27,070 bases of DNA from Candidatus Sodaliphilus limicaballi. GTDB lineage: Bacteria; Bacteroidota; Bacteroidia; Bacteroidales; Muribaculaceae. Each line of letters opens with the position of its first letter. Position 1 is the first letter of the stretch. The position numbers and the translations under genes are program-made. The notes under the pieces were generated by a model. It ran no database searches and was not told where the DNA came from. It saw only the letters and a list, made by a program, of their open reading frames with translations. Positions 25,040-27,070 of the stretch are shown in pieces. The DNA is taken from the NCBI GenBank assembly GCA_018065815.1, contig JAGHSP010000308.1:1-27070 (forward strand). Reading direction: 5' to 3'.

Positions 25040-25708
25040 ATGAAAACATTCCAATTAACTGCTGAGCCCAGAACTGACCTCGGCAAGAAGGCTGCTAAGG
25101 CCATTCGCAAAGAGAACAAGATTCCTGTAGTACTTAACGGTGGCGCTGTTGTTGAACTCGACGAGAACGGCAACTACGCTGGCACTCTCAACGCAGGCGA
25201 GAAGGTCGTTAAGATTGAGAACGGTCGTGGTATCATCGCTACCGACCTCGTTGTCACTTTCGACGCTATCCGCAAGCTCATCTACACCCCCGACATCCAC
25301 GTGATCGACCTCACTGTCAATGGCGTAGAGAAGAAGGCCGTTGTTAAGGACGTACAGTTCCACCCCGTTAACGACAGCATCCTCCACATCGACCTCCTCC
25401 AGGTTTACGAGGACAAGCCCGTTGTTGTTGAGGTTCCTGTTCATCTCGAGGGTCATGCTGTCGGTGTTAAGGCTGGTGGTAAGCTCTTCCTCGGCATGAA
25501 GAAGGTTAAGGTTAAAGGTCTCTACAAGAACATTCCCGAGACTCTTCTCATCAACGTTAGCGACGTTAACATTGGCCAGGCTATCAAGGTTGGTCAGCTC
25601 CACTACGATGAGTTCGAACTGGCTAGCGCTAAGGAGCTCGTGATCTGTGGCGTACGCGCTACTCGCGCATCGGCTGCAGCTGCTGCTACCGAAGAAGAGG
25701 CTGAGTAA
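25040..25708 (+). CDS. rplY: 50S ribosomal protein L25 (CTC/TL5 type)
   Basis: The 222-residue protein is the two-domain CTC form of L25 that binds 5S rRNA. It begins MKTFQLTAEPRTDLGKKAAK, with RKENKIPVVLNGG and DVQFHPVNDSILHIDLLQV, typical of the N-terminal L25 domain. The second domain has VVVEVPVHLEGHAVGVKAGG and NIPETLLINVSDVNIGQAIK. It ends in an Ala/Glu-rich tail. The codon usage differs from the neighbours, with many T-ending Val, Ala and Arg codons, as expected of highly expressed genes. A full-consensus promoter precedes it. pth follows after 11 bases. Confidence 0.96.
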   Translation: MKTFQLTAEPRTDLGKKAAKAIRKENKIPVVLNGGAVVELDENGNYAGTLNAGEKVVKIENGRGIIATDLVVTFDAIRKLIYTPDIHVIDLTVNGVEKKAVVKDVQFHPVNDSILHIDLLQVYEDKPVVVEVPVHLEGHAVGVKAGGKLFLGMKKVKVKGLYKNIPETLLINVSDVNIGQAIKVGQLHYDEFELASAKELVICGVRATRASAAAAATEEEAE

Positions 25709-25719
25709 TCTTCAACACA

Positions 25720-26469
25720 ATGAAGTACTTAATTGTTGGACTGGGTAACATCGGTGCAGAGTACCATGGTACCCGACACAACATAGGCTTTACAATATTG
25801 GATGCCCTTGCTGCGGCATCCAATGTTGTTTTTACCACCGAGCGATATGGCGCGGTGGCTCGCCTGCGTGTCAAGAATGCACAGCTCATCCTGCTCAAGC
25901 CGTCAACCTACATGAACCTCAGCGGCGAGGCCGTCAGGTACTGGAAAATCAAGGAGAACATCGAGCTAGAGAACATACTTGTCATCGTCGATGACATCGC
26001 ATTGCCATTTGGCACCATACGCTTGCGTGGCAAGGGAAGCGACGGTGGCCACAACGGCATCAAGAACATCACCAACCTCTTGCAGACACCCAACTATGCC
26101 CGTCTGCGCTTCGGCGTGGGCAACGACTTCCCGCCGGGAGCACAGGTTGACTACGTCCTGGGGCATCCCAAGCCCGAAGAACTTGCCATCCTGCCCGAGT
26201 GTGCACGTGTGGCAGGCGAAGCCATCAAGGCATTCTGCCTTTCAGGACTCGCCTTCGCAATGAACCACTACAACAAGAGCGCCGCACCCCAGAAAAAAGA
26301 CATCCCCCAGCAAGAAAAAGCCACCGTGCCCGAGGGGAAAACCGAGGGAAAACCCTCCCTCCAGCAGCTCACCACCCCCCAGCAGGGAAAAGACACCGTG
26401 CCCGAGGGAGAAGCCCAGCAAGAACCCGTGTCCTTGCTCCAGCGTCTCATTAACAAATACAAGAAATGA
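25720..26469 (+). CDS. pth: Peptidyl-tRNA hydrolase with C-terminal repeat extension
   Basis: The enzyme domain (residues 1 to about 187) has the family motifs VGLGNIGAEYHGTRHNIGF, with N10 and the catalytic H20, STYMNLSGEAV, VIVDDIALPFGTIRLRGKGS and DGGHNGIKNI, all active-site groups of Pth, which frees tRNA from prematurely released peptidyl-tRNA. Typical Pth has about 190 residues; this one has 249. The extra tail is Gln/Pro/Lys/Glu-rich, probably disordered, and contains an 11-residue repeat, PQQEKATVPEG at 196-206 and PQQGKDTVPEG at 220-230, followed by a basic end LLQRLINKYKK. The gene sits between rplY and an S4-domain gene, with ATGA overlap to the latter. Confidence 0.95.
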   Translation: MKYLIVGLGNIGAEYHGTRHNIGFTILDALAAASNVVFTTERYGAVARLRVKNAQLILLKPSTYMNLSGEAVRYWKIKENIELENILVIVDDIALPFGTIRLRGKGSDGGHNGIKNITNLLQTPNYARLRFGVGNDFPPGAQVDYVLGHPKPEELAILPECARVAGEAIKAFCLSGLAFAMNHYNKSAAPQKKDIPQQEKATVPEGKTEGKPSLQQLTTPQQGKDTVPEGEAQQEPVSLLQRLINKYKK

Positions 26470-26960
26470 ACGAAGTAAGAATAGACAAGTGGCTGTGGGC
26501 CACACGCATCTTCAAGACCCGCACCATCGCCACCGACGCCTGCAAGCTAGGGCGAGTCACCATAGGCGGCATGAACGTCAAGCCATCGCGCCTCATCAAG
26601 CCCGGCGACATCATCGCCGTGCGCAAGCCGCCCATCACCTACACCTTTGAGGTGCTGGCTGTGCTCAACAACCGCGTAGGCGCCAAACTCGTGCCCAACT
26701 ACCTCAAGAACATCACATCGCGCGACCAGCTCGAGTTGCTCGAAATGGTGCGCATCGACGGTTTCGTCAAGCGCCAGAAAGGCCTAGGACGACCCACCAA
26801 AAAAGACGGACGCGAGATGAAGGAATTTACCGACGAGGCCGTATTCGGATTCGACACACCCTTCGACGACGCATTCGACTGGGGCGACGAAGACAACCCC
26901 CTCTGGACCGCCGAAGAAGACGCCGCCCTCAACGAGAAACTCGAAAAGAAAGGAAAATAA
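26466..26960 (+). CDS. S4-domain RNA-binding protein, Hsp15-like
   Basis: The 164-residue protein begins with an S4 RNA-binding domain (residues 1 to about 60: RIDKWLWATRIFKTRTIATD, LGRVTIGGMNVKPSRLIKPGD). It continues as in Hsp15/HslR-type proteins, with QKGLGRPTKKDGREMKEF near residues 97-115. Hsp15 recycles 50S subunits that carry a nascent chain after heat shock, which fits the neighbouring pth and L25. A very acidic C-terminal stretch (about residues 118-158) ends in a Lys-rich tail. The start overlaps the pth stop (ATGA). The 9-bp repeat that follows the TAA is in the same reading frame. Confidence 0.9.
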   Translation: MNEVRIDKWLWATRIFKTRTIATDACKLGRVTIGGMNVKPSRLIKPGDIIAVRKPPITYTFEVLAVLNNRVGAKLVPNYLKNITSRDQLELLEMVRIDGFVKRQKGLGRPTKKDGREMKEFTDEAVFGFDTPFDDAFDWGDEDNPLWTAEEDAALNEKLEKKGK

Positions 26961-26970
26961 AACCTTAACA

Positions 26971-27068
26971 GCTATAAAGGCTATAAAGGCTATAAAGGCT
27001 ATAAAGGCTATAAAGGCCATAAAGGCTATAAAGGCTATAAAGGCTATAAAGGCTATCAGGCTATAAAA
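26971..27068. repeat. 9-bp tandem repeat GCTATAAAG, about eleven copies
   Basis: Units of GCTATAAAG repeat from 26971 to the window end. The sixth copy reads GCCATAAAG, a late copy is shortened to GCTATCAG, and the last, GCTATAAAA, is near the window edge. Because 9 is a multiple of 3, two of the three plus-strand frames stay open through it. In the frame of the preceding S4-domain gene it would read Gly-Tyr-Lys repeats after the TAA. Confidence 0.92.
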
Positions 27069-27070
27069 AA

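Noticed and set aside
26784..27020. Minus-strand open frame reading repeated Phe-Ile-Ala through the 9-bp repeat
   Set aside because: It is the reverse reading of the tandem repeat and of the S4-domain gene; a 9-bp repeat keeps frames open automatically.
26971..27068. Possible CRISPR array at the window end
   Set aside because: The unit is 9 bp and directly adjacent without spacers; it is a simple tandem repeat.

Overview
The window looks like a piece of a Bacteroidales chromosome. Three things point there: many intergenic regions carry the Bacteroidota sigma promoter (TTTG, 19-21 bp, TAnnTTTG), starts lack clear Shine-Dalgarno sequences, and the gene content fits (FeoA-FeoB fusion, CcsBA fusion, AddB-like PD-(D/E)XK protein, L25-Pth-S4 cluster). 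Most genes are moderately GC-rich. A gene pair at 1.1-2.1 kb and one gene at 16.9-17.5 kb are visibly AT-richer and look acquired. Family and genus cannot be fixed from the sequence alone.

Layout. 0-1 kb: aat and a small membrane-anchored protein. 1-2.1 kb: a two-gene unit with an AbiEii-type nucleotidyltransferase behind its own promoter. 2.1-4.2 kb (minus): mlaE, mlaF and a GNAT acetyltransferase broken by one in-frame TAA. 4.2-6.2 kb (minus): a phosphoethanolamine-transferase-like membrane sulfatase-fold enzyme, followed by three hairpins. 6.3-16.6 kb: an iron/redox cassette. It holds a minus-strand regulator that joins an RIC/hemerythrin di-iron domain to a LuxR/NarL-type HTH, divergent from a porin, an imelysin lipoprotein, a di-heme lipoprotein and the CcsBA cytochrome c synthase; then come a hairpin, feoAB and a small Cys-rich FeoB-associated protein. 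16.6-17.9 kb: a hairpin-forming repeat cluster, an unrecognised AT-rich gene and a gene-free stretch. 17.9-20.5 kb: uridine kinase, LptB, lactonase. 20.6-24.9 kb: holB, two heptanucleotide tandem repeats and an AddB-like nuclease. 24.9-27.07 kb: rplY, pth and an S4-domain protein, ending in a 9-bp tandem repeat.

The most interesting signal is regulatory. An 18-bp palindrome, which can be read as two NarL-type heptamers in a 7-2-7 inverted arrangement, lies 22-23 bp upstream of an identical TAACTTTG box at both the RIC-LuxR gene and feoAB. Both promoters lack a good -33 TTTG. A weaker version sits at the same distance before the porin-imelysin-diheme-CcsBA operon. I infer that the RIC-LuxR protein senses iron, oxygen or nitric oxide through its di-iron centre and activates itself, ferrous iron import and a periplasmic imelysin/di-heme system whose hemes are attached by the co-encoded CcsBA. 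The regulon is an inference. The palindromes, spacings and domain residues are visible in the sequence.
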